Positions 26,310 to 39,500 of a stretch of DNA of 64,000 nucleotides are shown here, piece after piece; the stretch's first letter is position 1, and the number at the start of each line of letters is the position of its first letter. The stretch is taken from the NCBI RefSeq assembly GCF_022539665.2, contig NC_081335.1:930001-994000 (forward strand), given 5' to 3'. This stretch comes from Daphnia carinata (taxonomy: Eukaryota; Arthropoda; Branchiopoda; Diplostraca; Daphniidae). A model generated the notes under the pieces. The model ran no database searches. It was not told where the DNA came from and worked only from the letters and a program-made list of their open reading frames with translations. Position numbers and translations under genes: made by a program.

Positions 26310-26334
26310 TGTCCCAATTCGCTCTTTTACCTTA
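26310..26334 (-). repeat. Right terminal inverted repeat (including outer TA)
   Basis: Perfect reverse complement of 19602-19626. Immediately inside are further reversed copies of the GGGACA motif (TGTCCCAAATTAGCAGGAA at 26282 and again near 25894). Confidence 0.85.
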
Positions 26335-29300
26335 ATACCCAGACACGAACGGCTTCTTGTTATCTGCAATCACGACCACCGTATATCACGACTCAAATTG
26401 GCCCCGATTCAACATCCCCAAACTAGCTGTGGACTTTGTCGGAGCTCTTTGTTCGTTCACAAAACGTAAATGCGTCATTCAAAACTGTAAAAAAAAAAAC
26501 CTTTGCATACATTTTCACGTCAAAAAACAAAGTTGATGCCGAATTTTTGTGACCCCGTTACGTTTGAAAAAAACGTGCGACCGACTTTCCACAGAGTCAA
26601 TGTAAAGCAATAAAAAAAAATGTTGCCCAAGTTTTCTGTGCAATTAATGAAATCCCAAGTTGGGAGACAGCATTAGCTCGTCTAGTTTACTTTGCCAGCT
26701 CATGCATTTATAACACGGCATTCGTGCAAAACTCGAATGCAGCGTTGCAGCGTTCCGACCACATTCGAATTCAGACAAGTCTAGACAAATAGATTGGCAA
26801 GTGCGGCAGCGGTAGCTTGTGTGTACTTTGCCCGCATGGCTAAGTCCAGCACACAAACGATGTTGTTTTACCCCCAAAATCTTTTTGGTAGGATACCTTA
26901 CAAGCGATTCAACAAAAGAATAATGATGATGCTATTTTTCTCTATTGTTAGCATGAGCTACTCCGCTGATGCTTAGCCAGCTTTGCTGTCTTTAAATCTC
27001 GTGTTCTTTCTTTGTGGCAAAACCGCTGCAATAGAATTTTTTTTTGTTGCTGGCCATCGCATCCAATCACGTTAATATCACACAATAGTAAGACAGAGAT
27101 GGACTGAGGGATTCTATGTATAGGCCATACCTAATCAACTGGATGGAACGTTTGGCCATCCGAAGGACTCTGTTTCTAGCTTCTTATCCACTTTGGGTTG
27201 TGTGTGTGTGGCTTCGCTTTAAATGACAAATGAAAGGGAAACGAATTTACGACATTGTTCCGGCTACTCTCTGTTTGTTTAGTTGTTTTTTTTTCAAGCA
27301 ATAATTATTATTGCAACAATTTCAGAGGATAAATGTGTGCACAGCGACATGACCAAATCAAATGAGTGTATCGACGCGCAAGAACGTCGTTATTATCAAT
27401 TCGCATGAACTGCAGATTTCCTTGCATCGTGTACTACGTCCGGCTAATTCCCTGAAAGCTTTCACGTCTAATTATTGTCGTCGTTATATATACATATATA
27501 TATCCGTCATCATATCTCTTAAAAAAAAAAAAAAGAAAAAAAATATTATTCTTTTCCTTCAGCTGTGACCCCCCTTCGGCTGTTTTTTTTTTAATATATC
27601 AAAACAACTCGTGCTCTCCATTTCTCTTTCCCTTTCTTTTTTCTATTCTATTCGTATCGCAAAATGAGAAACGCGGCCGTTGAAGCATACATAACGTGAA
27701 ATAAGGGAGAAGCTCGACGGAGCGCGCTGAAGGTGATCCGATGGCATAGGTCCCATTTCTGTTTTAATATATAGCCCCTCCATGTTATATACAGAGAAGC
27801 ATTTTTTTTTTCTTATCCTTCGTTCTTATTTTTACCCTTTTTCTAAAGGCTCCCTTGAAAGGGTGGAGAAATAAATCAATAGAATAAAGATTGCTTCTCA
27901 TAACAAATGAATGTGGGGTTGGGAAAGAGGTATCGTAAATTACGCGAGTAATAAGTTGATTGTACGATGCTGGGTATTTTACTTGATTGTTGGCATAAGA
28001 AATCGAAAGGCTGCGGCTATATCGTAACGCCCAATTGGCCGTTCGAAAGTTCATCCCCCATCGAGCCATACGTACAGGGCATTATGCATGAATGGCCTTT
28101 ATTTTCTTATGGAATTGACATCATAGTGAAATAAGAACGGCTACAACGTGCATTACGTACGCGCAATACCCAGCGCATACAACTGAATTGAAGGTTTGTT
28201 TGATAAACTTTGGTTTTTTATCCGATTCAATCACAGAGTCTTTATCTTTCCATATATTAGCGGCATTTAGGAAAACGGAGACTGAAGTTAACAATTCGTA
28301 GAGCACGGTAACAAGGCTAGCCGAAACTCTAAGTGAGAAGCTACGTGGCCTCTCCGGTATAGCCGTTAGTTCATTACGTATTCCGAACGCGGGCAGTGGT
28401 TCAACGGATCTAACCGTAGGCCTTTTTTTTTCTTTTTTCTAGAAGATATTCGATTCCGTAGCATCTCACGCCGTTATAAATGGCTTAGCTCTACGAAGAA
28501 AAGATCTACAACGCGATATATTATTTCAGTTAGGCGACTTAAAACGTTCGCTTGCGTGCGGTCACTGTCGTTGAAGTAAACCTTTCAAATTGGAGCAGGG
28601 AAACAAAAAAGAAAACGAACTGCAACGACTGTGACTACTACACACGTAATCAAACGGATTTTCACACTCGTTGAATTTCAATTAGATTTTCCCACGCGCA
28701 GATTTTCAAGGGCAAGTAGAATGCGCTCGGAATTCACGATTTTTTCAAATGGAGGACGGAACAAAAAAAAAAAAAAAGGAGAAAAAAAAACATTTCATTG
28801 AAAATGCCTCATCCCTGTCGAGAGAGACGAAGACGGTGGCAACAGAAGTTTTGTGCGGAGTAAAGTTGGCCCTCGACAGAGTGAAAATCCCACGTCTCGT
28901 TACGCAGCGATGGATGCGTAAGAGATACACCCCGCGAGAGAAATAGCTGGCAAAGCGAAAGCAGACGGCTGGAGTCGGGTCCCGCGCCAATTAAACTCTG
29001 CACCGACGACTGTTCAAACTCGACGGAGATTTTCTTCTTTGAGAACAAAAAAAAAAAAAAGAATTGAGACAAGAAAGAAGATCTTTGCTCATAAATGCCT
29101 TTAGTTTCTTATTATTATTTTTTTTTTTTTCAAGCAGAATGGCAAAAGTCTTTTAGAGGTTTTCTCGATGATTCTTTGGAATTAAGTTTGAAAAGTCTGA
29201 CATCAGCTTTTCACCATTTTCTTACTCCTCCTCTATGCTGTCGTCGGCCGCGCCCACTTCGCAAGAGAAAATGGATTCAATCCGCCCCCCCATTCCATGA

Positions 29301-30576
29301 CCATCAACAAGCTGGCCAATATAATTCACACAGTTGCAGACAAAACCCATCCGCTTGCCTCTTCGAGATTTGTTACACACACACAACTCAACGTATAGAC
29401 TGTCAACCATATTGAGGCCCCATCTTAAACCATCCTCTTGTTTCAATCCGACTATATATATTCAAGAACCGTGTATTGATCTTCTCCTAACGCCCTCCAA
29501 CCCCCCCTATCATTAACACACAATGCGTACCTCTTACTGCACACTTCAAGTGTGAACCGGACAAGTTTATCAAGTAAAATGTTGATAGTCGTTTGCCACT
29601 TTGGCGAAGGAAAAAAAAAGGATAGGTCAATTGACTTTCAATTTCCAAACGGGAAATGGAGTTTGTGCTTCATTGACATTTCGATTTCCGCCAGCGATAG
29701 AAAGGCGTTGGCTTCCCTTCATTTCATTTTTTTTTGCAATCAGTTCAAAACTGGCAACGATGGAAGCCTAGAAAATCTTGTTACCGTTGTTCTTGAATCA
29801 CGTGCGAAAAGTTCGCTTTAAAAACCTGAACGATGACAAAGTGCTACGCCCGCGCATTGGATCCATGGGATCGGAGCCATTACCTTTTAAAAAGAAAGCA
29901 ATCTATGCATTAGCTTTGCGCATCCAATCAAACATGAAAGGTTCGCAAACGTAAGGGACGCGATTCAAAGTTCAAACGACAGAGCAAACAAAACATTGTT
30001 TACCGCTGCCACCGCGTTATTGTCTTTCGTGCATAGATTGTACAGTACAAATGTTGCACATATGCCATTTCTCTAAAATACAGCCGGCGCTTTGTACGGA
30101 CGCACCAGCTGTTCCAGTCGAGAGCGAAACGATGTTAAGAGTCCTCCTTATACGCCATCATCCCCACAAGCGGATGGCATAGCGAAAAAGGATGATTTAA
30201 AGCTGCTACTCGCAAAACTATAAGAATCCACACACGGCATATTGTGCGTGTTTATAGGAGTCTACCACTCGTGGGTTTCTCCCCTCCTTCTTTTTTGTGT
30301 GTAACGGGCTCGTTGGATCCGGATCATCTCGCTGATTTATCTCTAATCGCTTCCTATTGCCTCCGCTTTCTATCATCCCTTTTTTTCCGTATTCTTTCGT
30401 TTTTAGTTTTCTTCTTCCGCATCACTGCTGCCATCTCGTCTCTATTCGTTTCTTTTCTTTTTACCTTGTGATGTATCATTGATTCCATCCGGGATTCTTT
30501 TTTTTTCTTTAGCTCTCTCTTTTTTTTTTCTTTCTTTTATGATCGGCCAATTGTTTATTGGCTGTAGGCAACTACC
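26335..30576. other. Non-coding stretch upstream of the first GluCl gene
   Basis: I recognise no gene between the element and the first coding exon at 30577. Only short frames interrupted by poly-A/T tracts are present. The sequence just before the ATG (CTGTAG|GCAACTACC after a long pyrimidine stretch) could be a splice acceptor, so one or more 5' non-coding exons of the GluCl gene probably lie here or further left, but I cannot place them. Confidence 0.5.
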
Positions 30577-33500
30577 ATGGGAACAGCATCGTACCATCCA
30601 GTTTCTTCATCGCCTCCGCTTCTGCTCTGGATCATCATCCTCTTCCTGTCCTTGTCGACTGTGTAAGTATCAAAGAAACAGGAGGGGGGGGGGGGGGAAT
30701 TTTTTTTTTTTTTCTTTTCCTTCTTTTGCTGATCCCTTCTCGTTTTCCCATCCGGCCGCACGACGCACCGCGCGGAAACGACGAAGTTCTGATCAATAGC
30801 GAAGAAAGGAGGCCGATAGAAAAGAGTCCGGATCCCTCAGATTCGTTTCGTTGGAAAAACAGGATCTATATGAAAATAAATAGGATCAAGAAATCGCCAA
30901 TCTTCCGCAAAAGGGAACAACACAATCTGCAACTAGTCCTTTTTAGCAAAGATTCTTTTTTTTTATGACCAAAAGAAGAAGAAGAAAATCTCGTCAGGTG
31001 TTCGGCCCCGCCCCGCCTATGTGTTAGGCGGGTTAATGTGGCGTGTTCAATATCCATCTTCTGTCAATTTAAGCAAACGATTTTTTTTTTTTTCGGGACT
31101 AGTGCCAAAAAAAACAACGACCTAGAAATCGGTCAGCTCATTTGCAAGTGATATTTATTATTATTATTATTTTTTTTTTTAAGTATACGGAAAACATGAG
31201 AAACGTGGGCAAAAATGGGAAACGGAAATCCTTCAAAGAGGTTGAAATTTTTCTTTTTTTTTTTTTTCTTCAATGATGCGTCAAGACTATAAAGGCAGCC
31301 TCGGATCGATTGAAATCATCGATCTACTCAAATGCAAACAAGAAAACAGAAATGGCTTTTCATTCGCCGGAGGAAAACAACCGTTGAGCACTCACTCAAA
31401 TTTTCGAGATTAAAAAACAAGCCAAGAAAATGGATTGACTTGGCATAATGTTTTTGCCCAAAAAATATAACAGAATTATCCAATCTGAATGCTTGTCCCT
31501 CGCAAAAGAAAAAAAAAATTTTTATGATGGCACAACAAACGATTACATCGCGCCTAAAAGTCTAGTTGCATTTCACTTCGTCAGTTAAGGGAAGGCTCTC
31601 ACCAGTTGAAAGCCATCGTTGCAAATCGTAATTTCAAAGTTTTCGAGATCCCTTCAATCTATACTACAAGTCCCAAAACAAAGATTACATGCACGGGCTC
31701 CGTTTGACCCTTGGTCAGCTGTTCTTAGACGTCGAACTTTTGATCTTTTATTCGCACGATGTCTATGGAGCTAATGCATAAAACATAGACGAGCGCACTA
31801 TTTCTTTAACTTGCAAAAAAAAAATATACAGTATATACAGTATATATACGTAGCAACAGCAATAAGACTCCCCTTGCATGACAGAAAGCGTTTTGGGACG
31901 CTTGAAAGCAAAAGCTCGTCGGATTATTGATGGAGCTCGACAAGAAGAGTTTCTCTGCACAGCGCCTTGTGTGTATCGTTTTTTTGTTTTGTTGTGCCTT
32001 GGACAGCAAACTCCCGCCCGTTATAGTCAACGTTTATTGAGTCGATGGAGTTATTGATTCAAACGGCTACAAAACAGGAAGAGGACAGCGGGGACGAAAA
32101 GACATTTAGCGAGAACGGACAAAAGATTAGGCCGTCGTTCCATCGTCTTAGAAATTGCAAAAAAAATATCCTTTTTTTTTTTTTTTTGCTTGTGGAGGAA
32201 ATATAAATATATAAAAGGCATCCAGTTGACAAAGTAACACGCAAAAATTCACTCGACCCTGATCGAACAATCGAATCCATTTTGGATGAGTCTACCGTCC
32301 GCTCGATTCCGCACTCTCCCCCCATCGTCTTGGACAAGGCTTCATCCATCAGAGCGGCGGACCGGAAAACTTTGCGACTCTCATCGTCAAAAGCGCATTT
32401 AACGAGCGTTTGCCTCAACCCCATTTCCCTTTGCAATCCATAGAAAAAAAAGGGACCAACCGGAATTCTTCATGCAGCCTTGAATTGTTAAACATCGACC
32501 GTCAACCTTCGTCTTCCGTCACATCCTCTTGTCTGATGTCTAGCTATCGAAACCTCTTTTCCATCTTATTGAATATCATTGTCCTTCTTCGTGTAGCCCT
32601 TGCTGACTGCGCTTATCTTTATAATCATATTTTTTTTATTTTGAAAACAAAAAAATGGCGCAGGCTAAGCCAAGGCATGAAGAACAATCAGCAGCAGAAC
32701 ATCAACTTTCGCGAGAAGGAGAAGCAGATTTTGGACAGAATTCTGGGCACGCAGTATTACGACAGGCGGATTAGACCGGCCGGCGCTAATGGAACAGGTA
32801 ACACAAATCACTGCCTTTAATATCCAGTAATCAGTTAAGTACACGTCCCTGTTGATTGAAGATTCTATCCCTTTCTTTTTCTTTGCTGCGTGTGCGCGTG
32901 CATATATATTAAATCTAGACAATTAGCTCTGCATTGTAGATATGCAATGCTAAATATGGAACGCTCGAATAAGGAACAAAGGGTTGGCTTTCATCCGGAG
33001 ATTTTACAATGATTTCGATCCCATTCCGGACCGGGCATTCTTCCCGTCCGGAGCTTCGCTGATGAGAGGATTTTCGTGTTGTGCCAAAAAGCACGAAATT
33101 AAACCAGTCTAAAGAGAGGAATGACACTTAATATGCATCCAGTGGGCAAGCGGAGGCGGGGGGGGATCAAACACGTATAGAAAAACACGGATGTGTATGC
33201 TGATAAGTTCCATTTCACGTTTAGTTGTTTTATTATTTTCTCTTCAAACAATGAAGTCCTCTTCTCCCCCCCGTTCTTTTCAAAAACGCCTAGCTCAATT
33301 AGGCTTCCGCACGCGTGCGTCTTTGTCCAACGCGCTACCCTCTATAATGGCAAGCTTAGATGGATAAGACTTTCAACAGTTGCAGAGAAAAAAACAACCT
33401 ATTTTTTAAGTTGTTGGGGGTAATGTATACTCTGTATTTTAACTAGCAAAAAGAAAAAAAAAAAATCTTTAAAATACGGGAAAGCGTAGGGATGAGTCGA

Positions 33501-36500
33501 TCGATGTTTCCAGCTATGGCATTGCAAGGATCCAGATTTAGATTGCAAATCTCTGTCTTCATGTGTATATTATACGATGAACAAATTTCTGTTGGATGGC
33601 ACAAGTCGTTTTAAAAATACACAAAAAAATATATTAAGCTCAAGTACATATAGATCCCCACTCTACTCACGAATTGCATCAACAGATTAGAAAAAAAAAG
33701 AATAGTGAAAAGATTGGATGGGCGTGATTGATGATTAGTTGACTTCCATGAAATAGCATCTATATTTTATCTAGTGGAACATAAACGATCAACAACTGAT
33801 AAGGGTCATCAAACCATGTCTTTTATATGGGTGATAATATTCCTCTTTTCGGCCTTTCTAATTCAAAACTGTTTTCTCTGATGTCCGTTGTTATTTTGAA
33901 ACTTTGTAGAAGGACCGGCCGTTGTGGACGTCAACCTCATGTTCAGGAGTTTCCCCACCATCAGCGACAACAAAATGGTAATTGAAATCGACATAACTTT
34001 CAGCACTTCTCTCTTTTTTTTTTTATTTTTAAGATATTCCGACTGTGAGCTCTGATAGCGTGGCATAGACGGGCACAGTTGACTGTGGCCGTTCAATGAT
34101 TGCTCGTCCAGCCGTAACGAAAGAGATTGAAATCATGTCGATTGGAATAAAGTGGGAAATGAAAAAAAAAAGCTCTCAGCAGATGAGAAACAGTATTAAA
34201 AAAACAACCAACGAAAATAATGGCCAAAAATAGGTAGCATATCCAGTAGATGCGCAGCTCACGTTCGGTTGTCCAGGGATGAGGCAATCCAGGAGGAGTA
34301 ATATGAAAGGATAGGGTCCACAAACAGTGCGGAAGAAATGTTCGATTTACGATCCCATAGGCTCGTCGTGGGATTCTCACTGCCACAAGATAAACTATAT
34401 CGCAAAGGAATATATATATATGTAAAGGGAGAGGGAGGGGAAGTAGCCAACGCCCACCTTTTTTTTTTGTTGCGGCCTTTGGTACTCGAGAGAGAAGGAG
34501 AGAAGCGCGGAATATGAAAAGAGAAGAAAACTTGGCCACTCGACACATAACCTCTTGGCTTTTGTCTTTTTCCCTTTCGTCGGAACAGGATCACACATAG
34601 AAAGGGAATATAGTGACTCTATACTTTCTTTTATCTTTTCATCTTCTCTATTGTTTCACCACTCGGGCGATGATCAACAGAGAGGAGAGATATCAAAAGA
34701 ATTGAAAGACAGATGATGGAAGCCGACGGATGTCGAGAAATTTCAATCAAAAACGGCGAACCACATATCGTCTTCTCAATTTTGAGCTTTTGTCAAAAGT
34801 AAATTGAATAGCCGATCGAAAGCTACGAGCGTACAAAATGCCGATAGTCGATATTAACCGCAAAACTGAGTTTTAAAAATATATCTTGGTCGGAACAAAT
34901 AAAAAAAAATTCGAGAAATAAAAGATCAACAAGAAAGATCCTCTTACGGTGAAAAGGCAGTCAGCCTCGGCTGTAAATCGATAACGTGTTACCTTATAGT
35001 CGACTTGGAGGCATTGCAACGCTGAAATCAAATGTAATTTTTAGACTTGAGCTACAACGTTGCGTTCCTGATTGAACCATTTAACATTACTGCACATGTT
35101 CCGTGATTAGTTTTTAAGTTCCTTTAGATGTCTGACGATCAAGTTATCTAAAAATAATCAACATTTATTTTGTGTTGAACAAGCTCGCACGCGATGCAAT
35201 GTTCCATAACGTTCCATGCAAAAACAGTTGCCGAAAGGGATATTTTTTCTACTTGTTATCTCTATGTATATAGGCTTATGTTTGTTCGATGTTATTCCCG
35301 TCTTCATGGATGATTCCGTTCTCCCTGACCCTCCTTATCGGCATCTTGAAATAGAAACTTGAGCCATCCACATCCAATCTATCCCCGTCTATACAAACCT
35401 TCCTTTTTTTTTCTCTTTTGCTTCTTAATTCTTTTTTTTTCCCTCTTTTGTCCACAGGGTTAGAACTCCTTTGCCTATTGGGGGAGGGGATGGCTAGAAA
35501 AAAAAGAACTTAATGTTTACTCTGAGGATCGGGATCCCCTGGAACACGATGGCATCAGTATATGCCAACACAATTGAATAGGAGCTATAAATGCGCACGG
35601 AAAATAAAATAAAAAGGAGAAACATTTATTCTTGGTAGTATAACATTACGTTGTGGTCTTAAAGGAACACTTCATCTTCTTGCACGTCCCGTCCTTTTCC
35701 AATTCCGGCGTAGTGAGGAAGTGATACCGCCTGGTGAGAATGGGGCGAGACTACTCAGATTTCAGTCCGTCTTCTTTTTGTACGGATATATTCAAGAGAA
35801 ATTGAATGTGATAGGCAAGCAAAGGAGTTAGATGGAGCGGTCAGACAACGGTACGTTCGGCGATTAAGGATTTCGTGAACGAAGGCACAAGAACGGTGTG
35901 CATCTCACGGGAAATTCAAGCCCAGTCCTTTACCGGGATGTTGCATGTCGTTCCATGTTGTCGTCACTTTGGATTCAATTAGCGGAAGTAATTGTCAAGG
36001 CCGTCAGAATCATTTGACGGGCTCGTGACACACCGTGAAATTTCAACGGCGACAAACTTCTGAGAACAACAACCGATAATTCGATTCTAGTTCTTGTTTC
36101 GTTTTTTTTTTACAATGTCTTCTTATTTGAAGAATTTAAAGTCATTCCTACGAGTCCCTTCGAAGATTCTAGATGATGTTACAGAAATAGTTCTTGTTTG
36201 ATCACGTACGTACAAAGTCTTGGCCATTGCTAACAATATGAGGCAAGTGAGGCAAGTATATACTAAGAGACAAAGAAGAAGTATATTTCTTTTTGTGTTT
36301 CTCGCTCCCTACAGACCAGTTCTAACTTGAGCCAGGTCGTATATACGTTTCGGACGGCCGTGTGTCTTTTTTTTATAGCTCCGGGTATACGTGAAGATTG
36401 CCTCCATCTTGCTAGCCTTTGGCCATTGCGGTGATGTTTTAGAGAAAGAAAATAAAGCTCCATCATTCCTTTGTTGTTGCAAACCGTGCTGAATACCAAA

Positions 36501-39500
36501 GTGAGATAACCTACTTTTCGAACTGCTACTACTGTTATTTTCGTTTATCATTTTCTGTGTAAAAGTAAGTATTGGGAGTTTTGTGGTCAGCAACATCTTC
36601 TCACCACGTAAATTCGGTTTTTATTGTTCACCCCCGGTCATGGTCTCGTTTATCCTCCACTATAATTGGATTGCACTGTGTGGGCATTGCAGTTGTTGTG
36701 TGTACCGTGCGTGATGACCTCGGTCACATTTCTCAAAAAAAAAAAGGAGGGAACACGATGCTTCTTCATCTTCATGATTGCGTCCATGTTCAATGACCCT
36801 CATTCCCGCACGGTACTTATTTTCAACCTCTTCGACTTGGCGCTCTTTATTCGGAAATGTCACTAACGCACACACACACACACGCACTCCCTGGGAACTA
36901 ATAGAAGATGGACCTTATGGTTCTCCGAATGTTTGCCTTATACTCTACGTGTTTACTATTATTTTTTTTTCATGTCTCCTCTTTATCAAAATAAAAGAGA
37001 GACTGGTCTCCCCCCCATCGTTTTCTTTTTCAACTGTCCGATGCAGTCGCAAATCAGTGGGGACGAACGTAACCAAACGAAACTATATATCTTCGTGTTT
37101 GAACAAGCGCGGGTGCATACTTACTGGGCTTTCCATATCTTTTATCCAACGTCCATCACTCGCGTCTTTATACAGCAAAGAGGGGAGAGAGCTGCTCCTA
37201 TAGAAAATCTCTTATGTCGATGTACACACAAACAGTCTGTGCTTTTCATTTTGAAAAGGGGGGAAAGAAAAACATCCGAGTGGTTGGCGAGAGTTGGTGT
37301 TGATGAAAGATGACTGGGTTTTCTTGCCAACGTCATCCGTTCGTTGTTTACGTAAAGTTTGGCCAGACTGTTGCGAGGCTGCAGTTAGCCAAGTTCGATA
37401 TGGGTTACTCATATCGTAGCAACGGGAACCTTTTCAACCCCAACAGCCCCTTTAATTGCGAGTTGCATCTTCGCCTTAACGTGTCCAACATGAACTTTCG
37501 TTTTTAAATTTGTGTTTTATTTGTTTCTTTGTGATTTACAGGAATATAGTACGACCATTACCTTCAGAGAGGAATGGCTAGACGAACGACTCAAGTTCGA
37601 CGATTTCAGAGGTGAGCCTTACCTTTTGATGCCTTTTAAAATACAGGTTAATTTCCTTGCTAGGAGGCACTAGCCGTTGGGCGATGTTATTTGGTTATAA
37701 TTAACGCAGTGTGGCAGCGTTGGAAGCCCATTTTCAGTATAAACACAGCAGAGTGAGTGAGAAAGTTAACTGGAGGTGGAAGTTCACGATGGTAAACGTT
37801 GATTCAAAGAGTTGCTCTGTAGCTTTGCTCAACAATGGCGCAACAATTTGGAAGTTTGAATAACTTTGTTTGAAATATTCAAACGACCAAGTTCCCAAAG
37901 TCCCTTACAGTGGCCTCCTTTTTTCATGCATAGTTTATGGAACCGAGTGCAATCTAGAATCATGGTGGTGGTTTTGCCCTTTTCTGGGCTAAAACATTCT
38001 CCGACGTATGCATTCGCTTTTACATCTTCCATTTTACTGCATCTAGTTGGCATAACACCGTTTGAAAATGGAGGGGGGGGGGTATTCTTACGTCAACAAT
38101 CGGAACTCGACGCAACAGTGACTCTTTGTTGACAGAAAACTTCCCTAGTATTTTTATTTCACTCTGCAGCCATCTCTGACTTTGCATTTCCACTTGCTCG
38201 TGTTTTAAAAAAAGTTTGCCTTCCTTAACCTGCGAATGTATAATATTATTTCAATATTGCAGGTAAATTGAAGTACCTGACACTGACGGATCCGGATAAG
38301 GTTTGGATGCCCGATCTCTTCTTTTCCAACGAGCGAGAGGGACACTTTCATAACATCATCGTACCCAACGTCTACGTCCGCATCTTCCCCAACGGCAAAG
38401 TCCTCTACAGCATCAGGTAAGACTCGGCGAAACCACTTTCACTCAGCGAACCCATCAATTTTATTCAAGATTCTCTACGAGCCCTTTAAATTGAGTGCCT
38501 GTGCCATTGCCGACATCTTTCCCGCAAAAAGAAAAGCTTTTCTTTTTTCCCTCAAAGAAATTGGTTGAAAAGAAGAACTTTTTTTTTACTTAATGAATGA
38601 CAATGATTTCTGGTTTCTCTTTATGCAGGATTTCTTTGACGCTGTCGTGTCCAATGAACCTCAAGTTGTATCCACTCGATCGTCAAATGTGTTCTCTACT
38701 TATGATCTCTTGTGAGTGGGGTTCCTTCTTGATTACGTTGACAGTCGATCATAATCGATCTTCTTTCCATTTCCAGATGGTTGGACTACCGAAGACTTGG
38801 TTTTCCAATGGAGAAAAGGTGACCCTGTCCAAGTGGCCAAAAACATGCACTTGCCTCGTTTCATGCTCGAGCGATACGAGGCCGATTACTGCCACAGCGT
38901 CACCAATACAGGTACTATATCATAAACAAAACCCACGTATCGATTTGTGAATTTTTGATTTCAATATTTTCTGCTATATCCCCATATTGATTTTTTACCC
39001 CAGTGTTTTTTTTTTTTACATTTTATGTGCGAGGTAAAACGATTGTTTATATTGGCTCAGTGCCGGAGAAAGATAGTTCTTATGCTAAACCCTTCCGCAC
39101 AGACATTTTCGGATGCATTTGAATGGAAGCTTTTCGCGAGCATCAGTTCCTACGAATATGACTGGGCTCAAAATGGCCGAGTTTTTCTAGACGGACGATG
39201 GCAGACTGCCACAGTTGTGAGAAAGAAGTAAAAAAAAATAAAGGCAATAAGAGACAGATAAAAAAAGAAGGGGGGGGGCAGAGAAATTCTACAGGTTTTG
39301 ATGCCATTTAAAACGAATTCTTATATGTGTCGACATTATAAAACGCGGCGCTGTTTCACTGCTGATAAGAATTCGTTATTTTTAAGTGACAAATGTTGGG
39401 TTTCCATTTTACAAATAAAGGAAGCGACATGTGAAAGGGAATTCATAACTGTCTTCAACTCTTTGTTCGAAACAGAGATGAAGATGGCTATGGAAATCGA

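Larger units (their letters stand above)
19602..26334. mobile_element. 6.7-kb TA-flanked inverted-repeat element carrying a tandem array
   Basis: A 25-bp sequence starting TAAGGTAAAAGAGCGAATTG (19602-19626) returns as a perfect reverse complement at 26310-26334. If the outer TA on each side is the duplicated target, the terminal inverted repeat proper is 23 bp, starting AGGTAAAAGAG. The interior holds a long tandem array (20195-24815) flanked by two non-repetitive arms. The inner part of the repeat, AATTGGGACA, recurs many times inside: pointing right in the left arm and array, pointing left in the right arm. That is the layout of subterminal motifs in a DNA transposon. No transposase-like frame is visible (the longest open frame is under 100 codons), so the copy is probably non-autonomous. 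A TA duplication suits Tc1/mariner and a few other superfamilies, but I cannot assign one. Long homopolymer runs are much rarer inside than to its left. Confidence 0.75.

Noticed and set aside
36903-36966. Possible extra copy of GluCl exon 3 (begins D-G-P after AAG)
   Set aside because: Only the first three residues fit; the conserved Arg and the Thr-Ile-Ser-Asp end are missing, and there is no donor at the expected 68 nt.
38597-38950. Single open frame covering part of GluCl exons 6-7
   Set aside because: It reads through the 65-nt intron 6 in the wrong frame after it; the spliced reading restores the conserved [13 protein letters not shown] block.
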